Origin: Lachnospiraceae bacterium AC3007
Lineage (GTDB): Bacteria; Bacillota; Clostridia; Lachnospirales; Lachnospiraceae
Length of the DNA: 64,000 nucleotides
Direction: 5' to 3'
Assembly (NCBI GenBank): GCA_000621405.1
Contig: JHYK01000004.1
Span: 168,706 to 232,705, forward strand
Program-made: the position numbers and the translations under genes
Shown here: positions 35,349-44,660 of the stretch, one piece after another
Layout: the number at the start of each line of letters is the position of its first letter
Numbering within the stretch: the stretch's first letter is position 1
The notes under the pieces: model-generated
Told to the model about the DNA's origin: nothing
Database searches by the model: none
The model's input: only the letters and a program-made list of their open reading frames with translations

Positions 35349-37997
35349 TTGGATTACAGCCGCAGGGGCATAGAAAGAAGACGGAGAGAGCTTCATGCGA
35401 AAATGCCGAAGCTCACGAACATGCTGGGTGCCGGTTTTTATATGGCGGCCATCATAGTTCTTGTCACCATCGCGCTGGCGGGGAGCTTTGCGGCAGCCGG
35501 GGTTTTCCGCGGGATACTGACCACGGCTCCGGACATATCCACGATCAATGTGCGGCCTACAGGCTATTCCAGTTCCGTATATGATACTGACGGCAATCAG
35601 ATCACAAAGCTTGTCGCTACCAATTCCAACCGTATCTACCAGACCATAGACAAGATCCCCATAGACATGCAGCATGCTTTTGTCGCAATGGAGGATGAGA
35701 GATTCTATGAGCACAATGGAATAGATATAAAAGGTATAGCCAGAGCCGCGTATATCATGGCCTCTTCCAGGGACATGTCACAGGGAGCGAGTACCATAAC
35801 CCAGCAGCTCATCAAAAACTCGGTCTTTGATAAGTGGGCCTCGGGCGAGTCCAAGTTTGAAAAGATAAAAAGAAAGATACAGGAGCAGTATCTTGCCGTT
35901 CAGCTGGAGAGACAGCCCGGCATGACAAAGGACAATATCCTCGAACTGTATCTCAATACGATCAATCTCGGACAGAATACTCTCGGAGTGCAGGCAGCAT
36001 CTCTTCGCTACTTCGGGAAGAACGCATCCGACCTGAATCTTTCAGAGGCTTCCGTCATAGCCGCTATCACCAGTAATCCCAGCCGTTACAATCCCATATC
36101 GCATCCGGACAACAATGCAGTAAGACGCCAGATGGTGCTGGATAAGATGCTCGAGCAGGGCTATATCACGGATCAGGCTTATGAAGAAGCGGTAGCGGAT
36201 GATCCTTATGCCAGGATACAGACAGTCAATGCCAATACCGAGCAGAATTCCATCAACTCATATTTTGTGGATGCCATGGTCGAGGAGATCATGGAGGACT
36301 TCCAGAACGAGCTTGGCTATACCGAGAACCAGGCATACAACATGCTTTATTCCGGCGGTCTTCAGATATTCACGACACAGGATACATCCATACAGAAGAT
36401 ATGTGATGAGGTCACATCGGATCCGGAACTCTATCCCGAAAAGACGGAGTATCTTCTGGATTACCGCGTGACGGGTGTGGACAAGGATAATAATGTCCAG
36501 AACTTCTCTTCACAGATGATGGAGGTATATTTCAAAGAGCAGGGAAAGAACGGCTATGACAGGCTCTATCCGTCCGAGGAGGATGCGAGAGCAGATGCCA
36601 AGGTCTATAAGGATTATATAGAGAGCGAAGGATATTCGGTCGAAGCGGAGACTATCTCCATCACACCGCAGCCGCAGATATCCGTTACGATCGAAGACCA
36701 GCGCACAGGATATGTAAAGGCAATAGTCGGAGGCCGCGGCAAGAAGGAAGCATCTCTTACCCTGAACCGTGCCACGGATACCAAGAGACAGCCGGGATCG
36801 ACATTCAAGGTAGTATCGACATATGCGCCGGCTTTTGATACGGGACTCAAGACGCTGGGTACCGTTACGGTGGACGAACCCTTCAACTATGCCAACGGAA
36901 GGCCGGTCTCAAACTGGTATTCGTCCGGATATAAGGGACCCGTGACACTGCGCTATGCCATAGAGCAGTCCATGAACATAATCGCAGTCAAGACTCTGAC
37001 CGATATCACTCCCCAGGTGGGATATGAATATCTGCTGAAATTCGGATTCACGACACTGGTGGATAATGAGGTGCGCTCAAACGGAGAGGTGATGTCTGAT
37101 ATACAGCAGGCTCTCGCTCTGGGAGGCATCACGTACGGTGTCAAAAACTACGAGCTGAATGCGGCATATGCGACGATAGCCAACGGAGGAGTATATCACA
37201 AGCCGAGATTCTACACGAAGATACTGGATCACGACGGTAACGTGCTTATTGATAATACCGGAGATCCCGGAACACAGGTCATAGGCGAGGCGGCAGCATT
37301 CCTCTGCACTTCGGCGATGGAGGATGTCGTTACCAAGGGAACCGGCGGAGCCGTCAACTTCGGCACGCAGAAGATAGCGGGTAAGACCGGTACGACGACA
37401 GGAGAAAACGATGTATGGTTTGCGGGCTACACCCACTACTATACATGTACTACCTGGGCCGGATACGACAACAATAAGAAGATGTACGACAAAGCTCAGC
37501 AGCGACTTGCGAAGACCGTATGGAGAGCCGTGATGGAACCGATCCATGAAGGGAAGCCGGAGGTCGACTTTGTGCAGCCGCCGGATGTCACGACGGCTAC
37601 CGTCTGTAAGATGACGGGAGATCTGGCTTCTGATTTCGACAGGGCTGTCGGGACGGCCCATACGGAATTTTACAGGGTGGATACGATCCCGTCACAGGTC
37701 TGCAACGGAGTACATATGTCGTCATATGGTTTTGTGTGCGGAGCGACAGGACAGGCTGCATCCGAGACATGTCCGTTCAGGGTGGCCGGAACGCCGCTGG
37801 TCGCCGGATGGTGTCCGCACTCACTTGATGAATCGGGACAGCAGCGTACCGATGCCGTTCCTACCGGTACAGTCGATGTCACTGCCGAAGGTAATGTGGC
37901 AGAAGGAGCAGGCGGCGAGGAGAACGGAGATATCGGGGCTGTGGATCCGAACATTCTGGCAGCGCTTCTGGCGCAGCAAGCCGCGGGTGCGCAATAG
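35349..37997 (+). CDS. Class A penicillin-binding protein (PBP1A-like)
   Basis: The 882-residue protein has a short cytosolic basic part, one membrane helix (near residues 30-55), a GT51 transglycosylase domain (MEDERFYEHNGID, GASTITQQLIKN, ILELYLNTINLG) and a transpeptidase domain with GSTFK (Ser near residue 484), EQSMN and KTGTT (near residue 679). It polymerises and cross-links peptidoglycan. The C-terminal 130 residues contain several cysteines and a Gly/Glu-rich tail. The start is TTG at 35349 after AAGGAG. Its last codons belong to a direct repeat at 37985-38142. Confidence 0.95.
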   Translation: MDYSRRGIERRRRELHAKMPKLTNMLGAGFYMAAIIVLVTIALAGSFAAAGVFRGILTTAPDISTINVRPTGYSSSVYDTDGNQITKLVATNSNRIYQTIDKIPIDMQHAFVAMEDERFYEHNGIDIKGIARAAYIMASSRDMSQGASTITQQLIKNSVFDKWASGESKFEKIKRKIQEQYLAVQLERQPGMTKDNILELYLNTINLGQNTLGVQAASLRYFGKNASDLNLSEASVIAAITSNPSRYNPISHPDNNAVRRQMVLDKMLEQGYITDQAYEEAVADDPYARIQTVNANTEQNSINSYFVDAMVEEIMEDFQNELGYTENQAYNMLYSGGLQIFTTQDTSIQKICDEVTSDPELYPEKTEYLLDYRVTGVDKDNNVQNFSSQMMEVYFKEQGKNGYDRLYPSEEDARADAKVYKDYIESEGYSVEAETISITPQPQISVTIEDQRTGYVKAIVGGRGKKEASLTLNRATDTKRQPGSTFKVVSTYAPAFDTGLKTLGTVTVDEPFNYANGRPVSNWYSSGYKGPVTLRYAIEQSMNIIAVKTLTDITPQVGYEYLLKFGFTTLVDNEVRSNGEVMSDIQQALALGGITYGVKNYELNAAYATIANGGVYHKPRFYTKILDHDGNVLIDNTGDPGTQVIGEAAAFLCTSAMEDVVTKGTGGAVNFGTQKIAGKTGTTTGENDVWFAGYTHYYTCTTWAGYDNNKKMYDKAQQRLAKTVWRAVMEPIHEGKPEVDFVQPPDVTTATVCKMTGDLASDFDRAVGTAHTEFYRVDTIPSQVCNGVHMSSYGFVCGATGQAASETCPFRVAGTPLVAGWCPHSLDESGQQRTDAVPTGTVDVTAEGNVAEGAGGEENGDIGAVDPNILAALLAQQAAGAQ

Positions 37998-38142
37998 GTT
38001 TTCGAAGGGTTCACAGTTTGAGCACCCGCTATGAGTTTGAGCTTCGCTCAAACTCGCCAGGGGAATGATTGGCCGGGATACGGGGTGCGCAGTAGACTTT
38101 TGAGGAGTGCGCATTGTGAGCACCCGCTGTGAGTTTGAGCTT
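37985..38142 (+). repeat. Imperfect 60-bp direct repeat at the PBP gene end
   Basis: Segments 37985-38044 and 38083-38142 align over 60 bp: both start GGGTGCGCARTAG and end with GAGCACCCGCTRTGAGTTTGAGCTT. The first includes the last three codons and stop of the PBP gene. The first copy runs on into a perfect hairpin, GAGTTTGAGC (38033-38042) with GCTCAAACTC (38046-38055), of which the second copy keeps only the left half. Confidence 0.75.
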
Positions 38143-38149
38143 TTATGTT

Positions 38150-38342
38150 ATGATGTAGGGGTCTAAAGGTATTATGCCCCTGCTGATGTCACGAATTGCT
38201 CCGTTGCCAGGGCAACTCTCGCAATTCTGGAACACTCACAATCCGCGCAACAGCGCTGCTTGTTCGTGTTCCGCGGGTCACAAAGTCATAATGCTTATCA
38301 AACAAGTTTGAACGCATTATGCCCTTTTGACCCTGACATCAT
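38150..38342 (+). other. Multi-hairpin intergenic region upstream of ppdK
   Basis: ATGATGT (38150-38156) can pair with ACATCAT (38336-38342), enclosing four arms: GGGG/CCCC (38158-38161, 38177-38180), GAATTGC/GCAATTC (38193-38199, 38221-38227) with inner TTGCC/GGCAA, GGAACA/TGTTCC (38229-38234, 38267-38272), and a 20-base arm pair 38275-38294 with 38314-38333. TGTTATGAT, an extended -10 shape, occurs at both edges (38146, 38342). The 423-bp gap before ppdK has no credible gene. Function unknown; a regulatory RNA or a mobile repeat are both possible. Confidence 0.55.
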
Positions 38343-38420
38343 GTTATGATGGTGTTTAAGTGACGTGTTGTCATTTTTACATATTGGGTATTTCAAAATC
38401 ACAAGTTTGGAGGGAACAAG

Positions 38421-41048
38421 ATGAAAAAATGGATCTATCTATTCACCGAGGGTAACGCTGACATGAGAGAGCTTCTCGGCGGCAAGGGGGCAAATCTTGC
38501 AGAGATGACAAATCTCGGACTCCCGGTCCCGCAGGGCTTTACCATCACGACGGAAGCCTGTACCCAGTACTATGAGGACGGAAGAGAGATCAACGACGAG
38601 ATCTTCGGACAGATCATGGAGTACGTGGACAAGCTTCAGGAGATCACAGGAAAGAAATTCGGAGATAAAGAAAATCCCCTTCTTGTCTCGGTAAGATCCG
38701 GCGCCAGAGCATCGATGCCCGGAATGATGGATACGATCCTTAACCTCGGTCTGAACGAGACGGTCGTCAATACGCTCGCTGAGAAATCCCAGAATCCCAG
38801 ATGGGCATGGGACTGCTACAGGCGCTTCATACAGATGTATTCTGATGTAGTCATGGAGGTCGGCAAGAAGTACTTTGAACAGCTGATCGACAAGATGAAA
38901 TCCAAAAAAGGAGTGACTCAGGATGTCGAGCTTGATGCCGATGATCTGAAGGAGCTCGCAGAACAGTTCAAGCAGGAATATAAGAATAAGATAGGAAAAG
39001 ATTTCCCGACGGATCCTAAGGATCAGCTCATGGGCGCCATAAAGGCAGTCTTCCGTTCATGGGATAATCCCAGAGCAAATGTATACAGAAGAGATAACGA
39101 TATCCCTTATTCATGGGGAACTGCCGTTAACGTGCAGTCCATGGCATTCGGAAACATGGGCGATGACTGCGGAACCGGTGTGGCATTCACCAGGAATCCC
39201 GCTACAGGCGAGCAGGGCCTCTTCGGAGAGTTTCTCACAAATGCTCAGGGCGAGGACGTGGTCGCAGGAGTACGTACTCCGATGAAGATATCCGAGATGG
39301 AGGAAAAATTCCCCGAGGCATTCTCACAGTTCAGCAGTGTCTGCAAGACGCTGGAGGATCACTACCGCGACATGCAGGATATGGAATTCACCGTGGAGCA
39401 CGGCAAGCTCTACATGCTGCAGACCAGAAACGGAAAGAGGACTGCTCAGGCAGCTCTGAAGATAGCATGCGACCTCGTGGACGCGGGCATCAGGACGGAA
39501 GAAGAGGCAGTGGCGATGATAGACCCCAGAAATCTTGACACGCTCCTTCATCCCACATTCGATCAGAGCGCCATAGTCAGGGCCCGCATCATAGGAAAGG
39601 CTCTCGGAGCAGCTCCCGGAGCGGCATCCGGAAAGATCGTCTTTACCGCAGCAGATGCAGAAGACTGGGCGGCGCGCGGAGAGAAGGTCGTACTTGTCAG
39701 ACTCGAGACCTCGCCTGAGGATATCACCGGAATGAAGGTCGCTCAGGGAATCCTTACCGTCCGCGGCGGAATGACGAGCCATGCAGCGGTCGTGGCAAGA
39801 GGCATGGGTGCATGCTGCGTATCAGGCTGCGGCGACATCATAATGGATGAAGAGAATAAGAAGTTCACACTGGCCGGCAAGGAATATCATGAAGGAGATG
39901 TTATCTCCTTCGACGGAACCACAGGAAATATCTATGACGGAGCAGTGCCCACAGTAGATGCTAAGATCGCAGGCGAATTCGGAAGGATCATGGGCTGGGC
40001 CGATAAATACAGGACACTCAAGGTCCGTACCAATGCGGATACACCTCATGACGCAAAGAAGGCAAGAGAGCTCGGCGCCGAAGGAATAGGCCTCTGCCGT
40101 ACGGAGCACATGTTCTTTGATGAGGACAGGATAGAGGCGTTCAGAGAGATGATAGTGTCCGAGACGGTCGAGGAGAGAGAGGAAGCTCTGAATAAGATAG
40201 AGCCCCTGCAGCAGGGAGATTTCGAACAGCTCTTTGAGGCCATGGAAGGCAATCCCGTGACCATAAGGTTCCTGGACCCTCCGCTTCATGAATTTGTGCC
40301 CAAGACGGATGCCGATATAGAGAAGCTTGCGAAAGCAAAGGGCAAGAGCGTCGAAAGCATAAGAGCCAAGATAGACAGCCTTGTGGAGTTCAATCCGATG
40401 ATGGGACACAGAGGCATAAGGCTTGACGTAACATATCCCGAGATCGCAAAGATGCAGACTGTTGCAGTCATCAGGGCAGCGGTCAATGTACAGAAGAAGC
40501 ATAAGGACTGGAATCTGGTGCCTGAGATCATGATACCTCTCGTAGGTGATGTGAAGGAACTGAAGTACGTCAAGGATATCGTAGTGGAAGCAGCTGATGA
40601 AGAGCTCAAGACGCTGAAGTCGGATCTGAAATATGAAGTGGGTACCATGATAGAGATCCCGAGAGCTGCCCTTACAGCCGACAAGATAGCGGCTGATGCG
40701 GAATTCTTCTGCTTCGGTACCAACGACCTTACCCAGATGACATACGGCTTCTCGAGAGATGATGCCGGTAAATTCCTCCAGGCATATTATGAGAGAAAGA
40801 TCTTCGAGAACGATCCTTTTGCAAAGCTGGATCAGGATGGAGTCGGAGAGCTTATGGATATGGCGCTCAAGAAAGGAAAGAGCGTAAGGCCCGAACTTCA
40901 TTGCGGTATCTGCGGAGAGCACGGCGGAGATCCGTCCTCCATCGAATTCTGCAATAAGATAGGCCTTGACTATGTATCATGCTCGCCTTTCCGTGTTCCC
41001 ATAGCAAGGCTTGCAGCAGCGCAGGCAGCTATCGCCAGTAAGAAGTAA
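38421..41048 (+). CDS. ppdK: Pyruvate, phosphate dikinase
   Basis: The 875-residue enzyme interconverts pyruvate, ATP and Pi with PEP, AMP and PPi in the cytosol. Motifs in order: N-terminal ATP-grasp part with GGKGANLAEMTNLGLPVPQG, the phosphohistidine segment GGMTSHAAVVARGMG (near residue 455), and the C-terminal PEP-binding barrel with FGTNDLTQMTYGFSRDD and catalytic CGICGEHGGDP. In anaerobes it serves glycolysis or gluconeogenesis with PPi. TTGGAGG precedes the ATG. A terminator follows. Confidence 0.97.
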   Translation: MKKWIYLFTEGNADMRELLGGKGANLAEMTNLGLPVPQGFTITTEACTQYYEDGREINDEIFGQIMEYVDKLQEITGKKFGDKENPLLVSVRSGARASMPGMMDTILNLGLNETVVNTLAEKSQNPRWAWDCYRRFIQMYSDVVMEVGKKYFEQLIDKMKSKKGVTQDVELDADDLKELAEQFKQEYKNKIGKDFPTDPKDQLMGAIKAVFRSWDNPRANVYRRDNDIPYSWGTAVNVQSMAFGNMGDDCGTGVAFTRNPATGEQGLFGEFLTNAQGEDVVAGVRTPMKISEMEEKFPEAFSQFSSVCKTLEDHYRDMQDMEFTVEHGKLYMLQTRNGKRTAQAALKIACDLVDAGIRTEEEAVAMIDPRNLDTLLHPTFDQSAIVRARIIGKALGAAPGAASGKIVFTAADAEDWAARGEKVVLVRLETSPEDITGMKVAQGILTVRGGMTSHAAVVARGMGACCVSGCGDIIMDEENKKFTLAGKEYHEGDVISFDGTTGNIYDGAVPTVDAKIAGEFGRIMGWADKYRTLKVRTNADTPHDAKKARELGAEGIGLCRTEHMFFDEDRIEAFREMIVSETVEEREEALNKIEPLQQGDFEQLFEAMEGNPVTIRFLDPPLHEFVPKTDADIEKLAKAKGKSVESIRAKIDSLVEFNPMMGHRGIRLDVTYPEIAKMQTVAVIRAAVNVQKKHKDWNLVPEIMIPLVGDVKELKYVKDIVVEAADEELKTLKSDLKYEVGTMIEIPRAALTADKIAADAEFFCFGTNDLTQMTYGFSRDDAGKFLQAYYERKIFENDPFAKLDQDGVGELMDMALKKGKSVRPELHCGICGEHGGDPSSIEFCNKIGLDYVSCSPFRVPIARLAAAQAAIASKK

Positions 41049-41067
41049 GAAAGATATGATTTTGCGC

Positions 41068-41101
41068 CGCGGCTCCGGGAAACATGGGGCCGCGACTTTT
41101 T
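41068..41101 (+). terminator. Rho-independent terminator after ppdK
   Basis: CGCGGCTCC (41068-41076) pairs with GGGGCCGCG (41086-41094), with one T-G pair, over a 9-nt loop; ACTTTTT follows. Confidence 0.8.
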
Positions 41102-41129
41102 AAGGATGAAAGATAAGGAGACTGGAAGA

Positions 41130-41657
41130 ATGGCAGATGTAAGATTGGACCTTCTGAAATCACTTGAAGCTGAGCTTAAAGGAGATGACGGGATAGGAGA
41201 GGTCTCGATATTCACATCCAAAGAGCTGGATGCTCCCACGGATGTCCTGAGGGCTGAAGTAGCTGAGTTCGGACCTGATCTTGTAAGTGTACTCGGAGAG
41301 TTTTTCTTCATACCCTTTGAGGAAGAGGAACTGTGGTATTTTTCTTCCGTGATCACACTTTCGGCTTCGGTTCCGAAGGAAGCGGTGTCAGACGTGGCAG
41401 CAGCTGTGGCGCGCCTCAATTATTATCTTCCCTGCGGATGCTATGCGTTGGGCGATGAGGACAAGAATCTCGTATACCGCTATACTGCACTGATCAACAG
41501 CAAAGATGATAAGAAGAAGCAGGCAGAAGCAGTCATCACATCAGCAAATGCGGCTATCGCAGTGGCAGAGAGGTACATGGGTCAGCTGCTCCTTGTCATA
41601 AAGGATGAGATAACAGTGGATGAGATGGTCGATATGCTGACCGGAAAGAAGGAATAA
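41130..41657 (+). CDS. Conserved-looking hypothetical protein
   Basis: The start at ATG 41130, 9 nt after AAGGAG (41115-41120), gives 175 residues; the ATG at 41106 has a poorer site. The sequence is acidic, mixed alpha/beta, soluble, with no signal peptide or membrane helix: MADVRLDLLKSLEAELKGDD at the start, then EFGPDLVSVLGEFFFIPFEE and a helical C-terminal half. I recognise no domain. It stands alone between the ppdK terminator and the hsp20 CIRCE element. Confidence 0.75.
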   Translation: MADVRLDLLKSLEAELKGDDGIGEVSIFTSKELDAPTDVLRAEVAEFGPDLVSVLGEFFFIPFEEEELWYFSSVITLSASVPKEAVSDVAAAVARLNYYLPCGCYALGDEDKNLVYRYTALINSKDDKKKQAEAVITSANAAIAVAERYMGQLLLVIKDEITVDEMVDMLTGKKE

Positions 41658-41698
41658 AGAGGATATATACAGGGTTCACAGAATCTTCATAATAATTA

Positions 41699-41725
41699 TT
41701 AGCACTCGCCCTTGACGAGTGCTAA
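41699..41725 (+). promoter_or_regulatory. CIRCE operator upstream of hsp20
   Basis: TTAGCACTC (41699-41707), nine bases, GAGTGCTAA (41717-41725): a perfect HrcA operator. It overlaps the -35 hexamer of the promoter at 41712-41740, the same geometry as at clpB. Confidence 0.96.
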
Positions 41726-41740
41726 TAAAAGTGGTATAAC
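41712..41740 (+). promoter_or_regulatory. hsp20 promoter overlapping CIRCE
   Basis: TTGACG (41712-41717) and TATAAC (41735-41740) are 17 nt apart. The leader of about 105 nt to the ATG at 41854 is purine-rich and without an obvious gene. Confidence 0.8.
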
Positions 41741-41853
41741 ATAATCAGTCCAGGGAAGCGGCGGGAAGCAAAAGCCCCGGGACGAAGCAACCAAGACGAA
41801 AAGCCACGCTGCCGTAAGGCTCCGGAGGCAAACATTTATAAGGAGGTAGCATT

Positions 41854-42306
41854 ATGTTGTACACACCCAGTATTTTAAGAACAAACCTTTTTGAGGATCT
41901 TTTTGATGATGATTTCTTCACAAAGCCCTTCGGGCATCTTGACAGCTTTCAGGGCAACGCGGGAGAGCTCATGAGGACGGATGTAAAGGAAGATAAGGAT
42001 TCCTACGAGCTGCAGATGAGCCTTCCGGGCATCGACAAGAAGGACATCAAGGCATCCCTGAAGGATGGCTACATGACGATCAATGCATCCACATCGAAGA
42101 ATAACGACGAGAAGGACAAGGATCATCATTACATCCGCAGAGAGAGGTATCAGGGCTCTGTGAGCAGAACCTTCTATGTAGGAGAAGCCGTAAAGGAAGA
42201 AGATATCAAGGCAAAATTCGAGAACGGCATCCTTACCCTTACAGTACCGAAGAAGGTTGCAGAACCCAAGGTTGAAGAGCAGAAATACATAGCTATCGAA
42301 GGCTGA
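41854..42306 (+). CDS. Hsp20/alpha-crystallin small heat-shock protein
   Basis: The 150-residue protein has an alpha-crystallin domain (RTDVKEDKDSYELQMSLPGI, then DGYMTINASTSKNN, ERYQGSVSRTFYVG, FENGILTLTVPKK) and the C-terminal YIAIEG in place of the I-X-I anchor. It holds unfolding proteins as an ATP-independent chaperone. AAGGAGG precedes the ATG. CIRCE control links it with clpB. Confidence 0.95.
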   Translation: MLYTPSILRTNLFEDLFDDDFFTKPFGHLDSFQGNAGELMRTDVKEDKDSYELQMSLPGIDKKDIKASLKDGYMTINASTSKNNDEKDKDHHYIRRERYQGSVSRTFYVGEAVKEEDIKAKFENGILTLTVPKKVAEPKVEEQKYIAIEG

Positions 42307-42323
42307 TCTTAAAAATATGCCGG

Positions 42324-42358
42324 CGCCGGGAGAGAGATCTCCCGGCGTTTCTTTGTGT
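42324..42358 (+). terminator. Rho-independent terminator after hsp20
   Basis: CGCCGGGAGA (42324-42333) pairs perfectly with TCTCCCGGCG (42338-42347) over GAGA, followed by TTTCTTTGTGTTTT. Confidence 0.92.
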
Positions 42359-42441
42359 TTTATGTAGCGTATCGGCGATGGTACTGTTAAAATAGAGAAG
42401 GTCGTCCGCTGATCAAAGAATGATGACAGAAATGAGGCTGC

Positions 42442-43221
42442 ATGGATACTATTCAGCAGATAATGGAAGATGTGAAGTCCGGAAAGATGACGCCTGAAGA
42501 TGCGGCAGCGATGCTTCGCCGTGAGTCCTTCGAGGATCTCGGATACGCGAAGGTGGACCTGGACAGGAAGAGACGCCGCGGCAATACCGAGGTGATATAC
42601 GGGGCCGGAAAAACCGCATCCCAGATCATGGGAATATCCGATTCTCTTATTAACCATGGACAGAAAAACATACTGATAACAAGGGTTTCGGCGGATAAAG
42701 CCGGTGAACTCCGAGCCGGATTTGAGGGAATGAGCATTCCTTTTTCATATGATGAAGTATCAAAGACGGGAGTGGTCGGCGAGATCGGAACTCCCGATGG
42801 CAGAGGGACCATTGCCGTCGTCACCGGAGGCACGAGCGATCTTCCCGTAGCCGAGGAGGCCGTGAGGACCGCGCAGTTTTTCGGAAACGATGTGGTTAGG
42901 ATATATGATGTCGGAGTAGCCGGGGTACACAGGCTCTTTGCCAGGCTCGATGACATCTTAAATGCCGAGGTCGTGATAGTGATAGCCGGAATGGAAGGGG
43001 CTCTGGCCAGTGTCACCGGAGGGCTCGTGTCTGTGCCTGTGATAGCGGTACCCACCAGTGTCGGCTACGGAGCAAGCTTCGAAGGACTCTCGGCGCTGCT
43101 CTCCATGCTGAATTCCTGCGCCAGCGGAGTTACGGTGGTGAATATTGACAACGGCTACGGGGCGGCATATCAGGCGAGCATGATCAATCATATCAGGGAT
43201 AAGAGCCGGAAAGACGGATAA
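42442..43221 (+). CDS. larB: Nickel-pincer cofactor biosynthesis carboxylase LarB
   Basis: The 259-residue protein matches LarB, which carboxylates and hydrolyses nicotinic acid adenine dinucleotide in synthesis of the nickel-pincer nucleotide. The AIR-carboxylase-like core includes [51 protein letters not shown] and [19 protein letters not shown]. larC starts 6 nt after its stop. larE and the acceptor larA-type racemase are not in the window. Confidence 0.93.
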   Translation: MDTIQQIMEDVKSGKMTPEDAAAMLRRESFEDLGYAKVDLDRKRRRGNTEVIYGAGKTASQIMGISDSLINHGQKNILITRVSADKAGELRAGFEGMSIPFSYDEVSKTGVVGEIGTPDGRGTIAVVTGGTSDLPVAEEAVRTAQFFGNDVVRIYDVGVAGVHRLFARLDDILNAEVVIVIAGMEGALASVTGGLVSVPVIAVPTSVGYGASFEGLSALLSMLNSCASGVTVVNIDNGYGAAYQASMINHIRDKSRKDG

Positions 43222-43226
43222 ACAAT

Positions 43227-44471
43227 ATGAAGACACTATATCTGGACTGCGGTATGGGAGCTGCCGGAGACATGATGGCAGCGGCGCTGCTGGAACTTCT
43301 GCCCGGGGATCGGCAGGAGGAGATGTTGAAGAAACTAAACTCCCTCAAACTTGAAGGTGTAGAGGTCAGCGCGGAAAAAGTTAAAAAATGCGGCATCACC
43401 GGATCGCACTTCGATGTGAGGATCGACGGCGAGACCGAGGAGTCGGCCGATGCCGGTCACAGTCACGGAGATCACGGTCAACACGATCACGGCCACGAAG
43501 AGCAGGAGCATCATCATCACCATATGCATATGTCTGATATAGAAAGAGAGATATATTCTCTTGAAGTATCCGACAGGGTCAAAAAGGATGTGATCTCTGT
43601 ATACAGGATAATAGCGGAAGCAGAAAGCCACGTTCACGGAGAAGATGTTGCCGAGATCCATTTCCATGAGGTCGGGAGGAAGGATGCCATAATGGATATA
43701 ACGGCGGTCTGCCTCCTTATGGAGGCGATATCTCCCGACAGGACAGTATCCTCTGCAGTGCATACAGGAAGCGGAAAAGTGCGGTGTGCCCACGGGATCC
43801 TGCCTGTTCCGGCGCCTGCTACGGCCTTTATTCTCCGGGGAATACCCGCATACAGCACAGAGATAGAGGGGGAACTCTGCACTCCTACAGGAGCGGCGCT
43901 GCTTAAATACTTCGTGGACGATTTCGGACCGATGCCCGCAATGGCTGCGGAGAACATCGGATACGGCATGGGATATAAGGACTTTCCGGTCGCGAACTGC
44001 CTGAGAGCCACACTGGGCGAGTCTTTTGATACCGAACAAAAGACCGGCGGAGAACTGACGGACAGGGTGATCGGACTATCCTGCAACCTTGATGACATGA
44101 CGGCGGAAGAGATCGGATTTGCCATGGAGAGACTTCTAGAGATGGGCGCAAAGGAGGTTTACACGGTGCCTGTCCTCATGAAAAAGTCGAGACCGGGCAC
44201 GCTGCTCGAGGTATTGTGCGGCGAGCAGGACAAGGATGCCATGGTTCGGGCGATATTCCGGCATACCACAACCATAGGTATCAGGGAGACATGTTATGAC
44301 CGTTATATCCTTAAAAGGACAGAGGAAAGAAAAGAGACACCGTTCGGTACTCTTCGCTGCAAGACATCGGAAGGATACGGTGTGACCAGAACGAAGCCGG
44401 AATATGATGATATTGCGGGCTTTGCGAGGGACAATGGCTGCTCTATCCGCGAAATACGGGACAAAATTTAA
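43227..44471 (+). CDS. larC: Nickel insertion protein LarC
   Basis: LarC inserts nickel into the pincer cofactor. The 414-residue protein starts YLDCGMGAAGDMMAAALLEL, has a histidine-rich stretch near residues 79-100 (GHSHGDHGQHDHGHEEQ then a run of His) for nickel handling, and ends with the LarC2-type CTP-dependent half. Unlike Lactiplantibacillus plantarum, where a frameshift joins two parts, it is one uninterrupted frame here. Confidence 0.94.
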   Translation: MKTLYLDCGMGAAGDMMAAALLELLPGDRQEEMLKKLNSLKLEGVEVSAEKVKKCGITGSHFDVRIDGETEESADAGHSHGDHGQHDHGHEEQEHHHHHMHMSDIEREIYSLEVSDRVKKDVISVYRIIAEAESHVHGEDVAEIHFHEVGRKDAIMDITAVCLLMEAISPDRTVSSAVHTGSGKVRCAHGILPVPAPATAFILRGIPAYSTEIEGELCTPTGAALLKYFVDDFGPMPAMAAENIGYGMGYKDFPVANCLRATLGESFDTEQKTGGELTDRVIGLSCNLDDMTAEEIGFAMERLLEMGAKEVYTVPVLMKKSRPGTLLEVLCGEQDKDAMVRAIFRHTTTIGIRETCYDRYILKRTEERKETPFGTLRCKTSEGYGVTRTKPEYDDIAGFARDNGCSIREIRDKI

Positions 44472-44531
44472 ATTTATGCCGGTATGCGCCTAAAATACGG
44501 ACGTTTCGGAATATCAGATAATGTATACACT

Positions 44532-44584
44532 ATTTGACCCTTTACAAGAGGTCAAATGAGGGGTAATATATCTACATATTGTGG
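44532..44584 (+). promoter_or_regulatory. Candidate regulatory sites upstream of nrdD
   Basis: ATTTGACC (44532-44539) and GGTCAAAT (44550-44557) form a perfect inverted repeat with a 10-nt centre. Just downstream, TCTACATATTGTGG (44571-44584) read on the other strand begins CCACAATATGTAGA, which resembles one NrdR box; ACACTATTTGA at 44527 is a weaker second match. NrdR is the known repressor of ribonucleotide reductase genes. The spacing of the two boxes is not the standard one, so the assignment is tentative. The 285-bp gap has no gene. Confidence 0.4.
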
Positions 44585-44630
44585 TGAACAAGTTTTGGCT
44601 CACTAAATATGGCGGATTTACCGCTTTGAA

Positions 44631-44660
44631 GGCCATACGTAACCCGTATGGTCTTTAATT
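44631..44660 (+). terminator. Attenuator-like hairpin in the nrdD leader
   Basis: GGCCATACG (44631-44639) pairs with CGTATGGTC (44645-44653), one G-T pair, loop of 5 nt, then TTTAATT. It lies about 100 nt before nrdD and could be a weak terminator for larC or an attenuator in the nrdD leader. Confidence 0.45.

Noticed and set aside
39822..40922. 366-codon minus-strand frame inside ppdK
   Set aside because: It lies wholly opposite an undoubted enzyme gene, and the translation has no family features.
43227..44471. Programmed frameshift in larC
   Set aside because: Both halves of LarC are in one continuous frame, so no frameshift is required.
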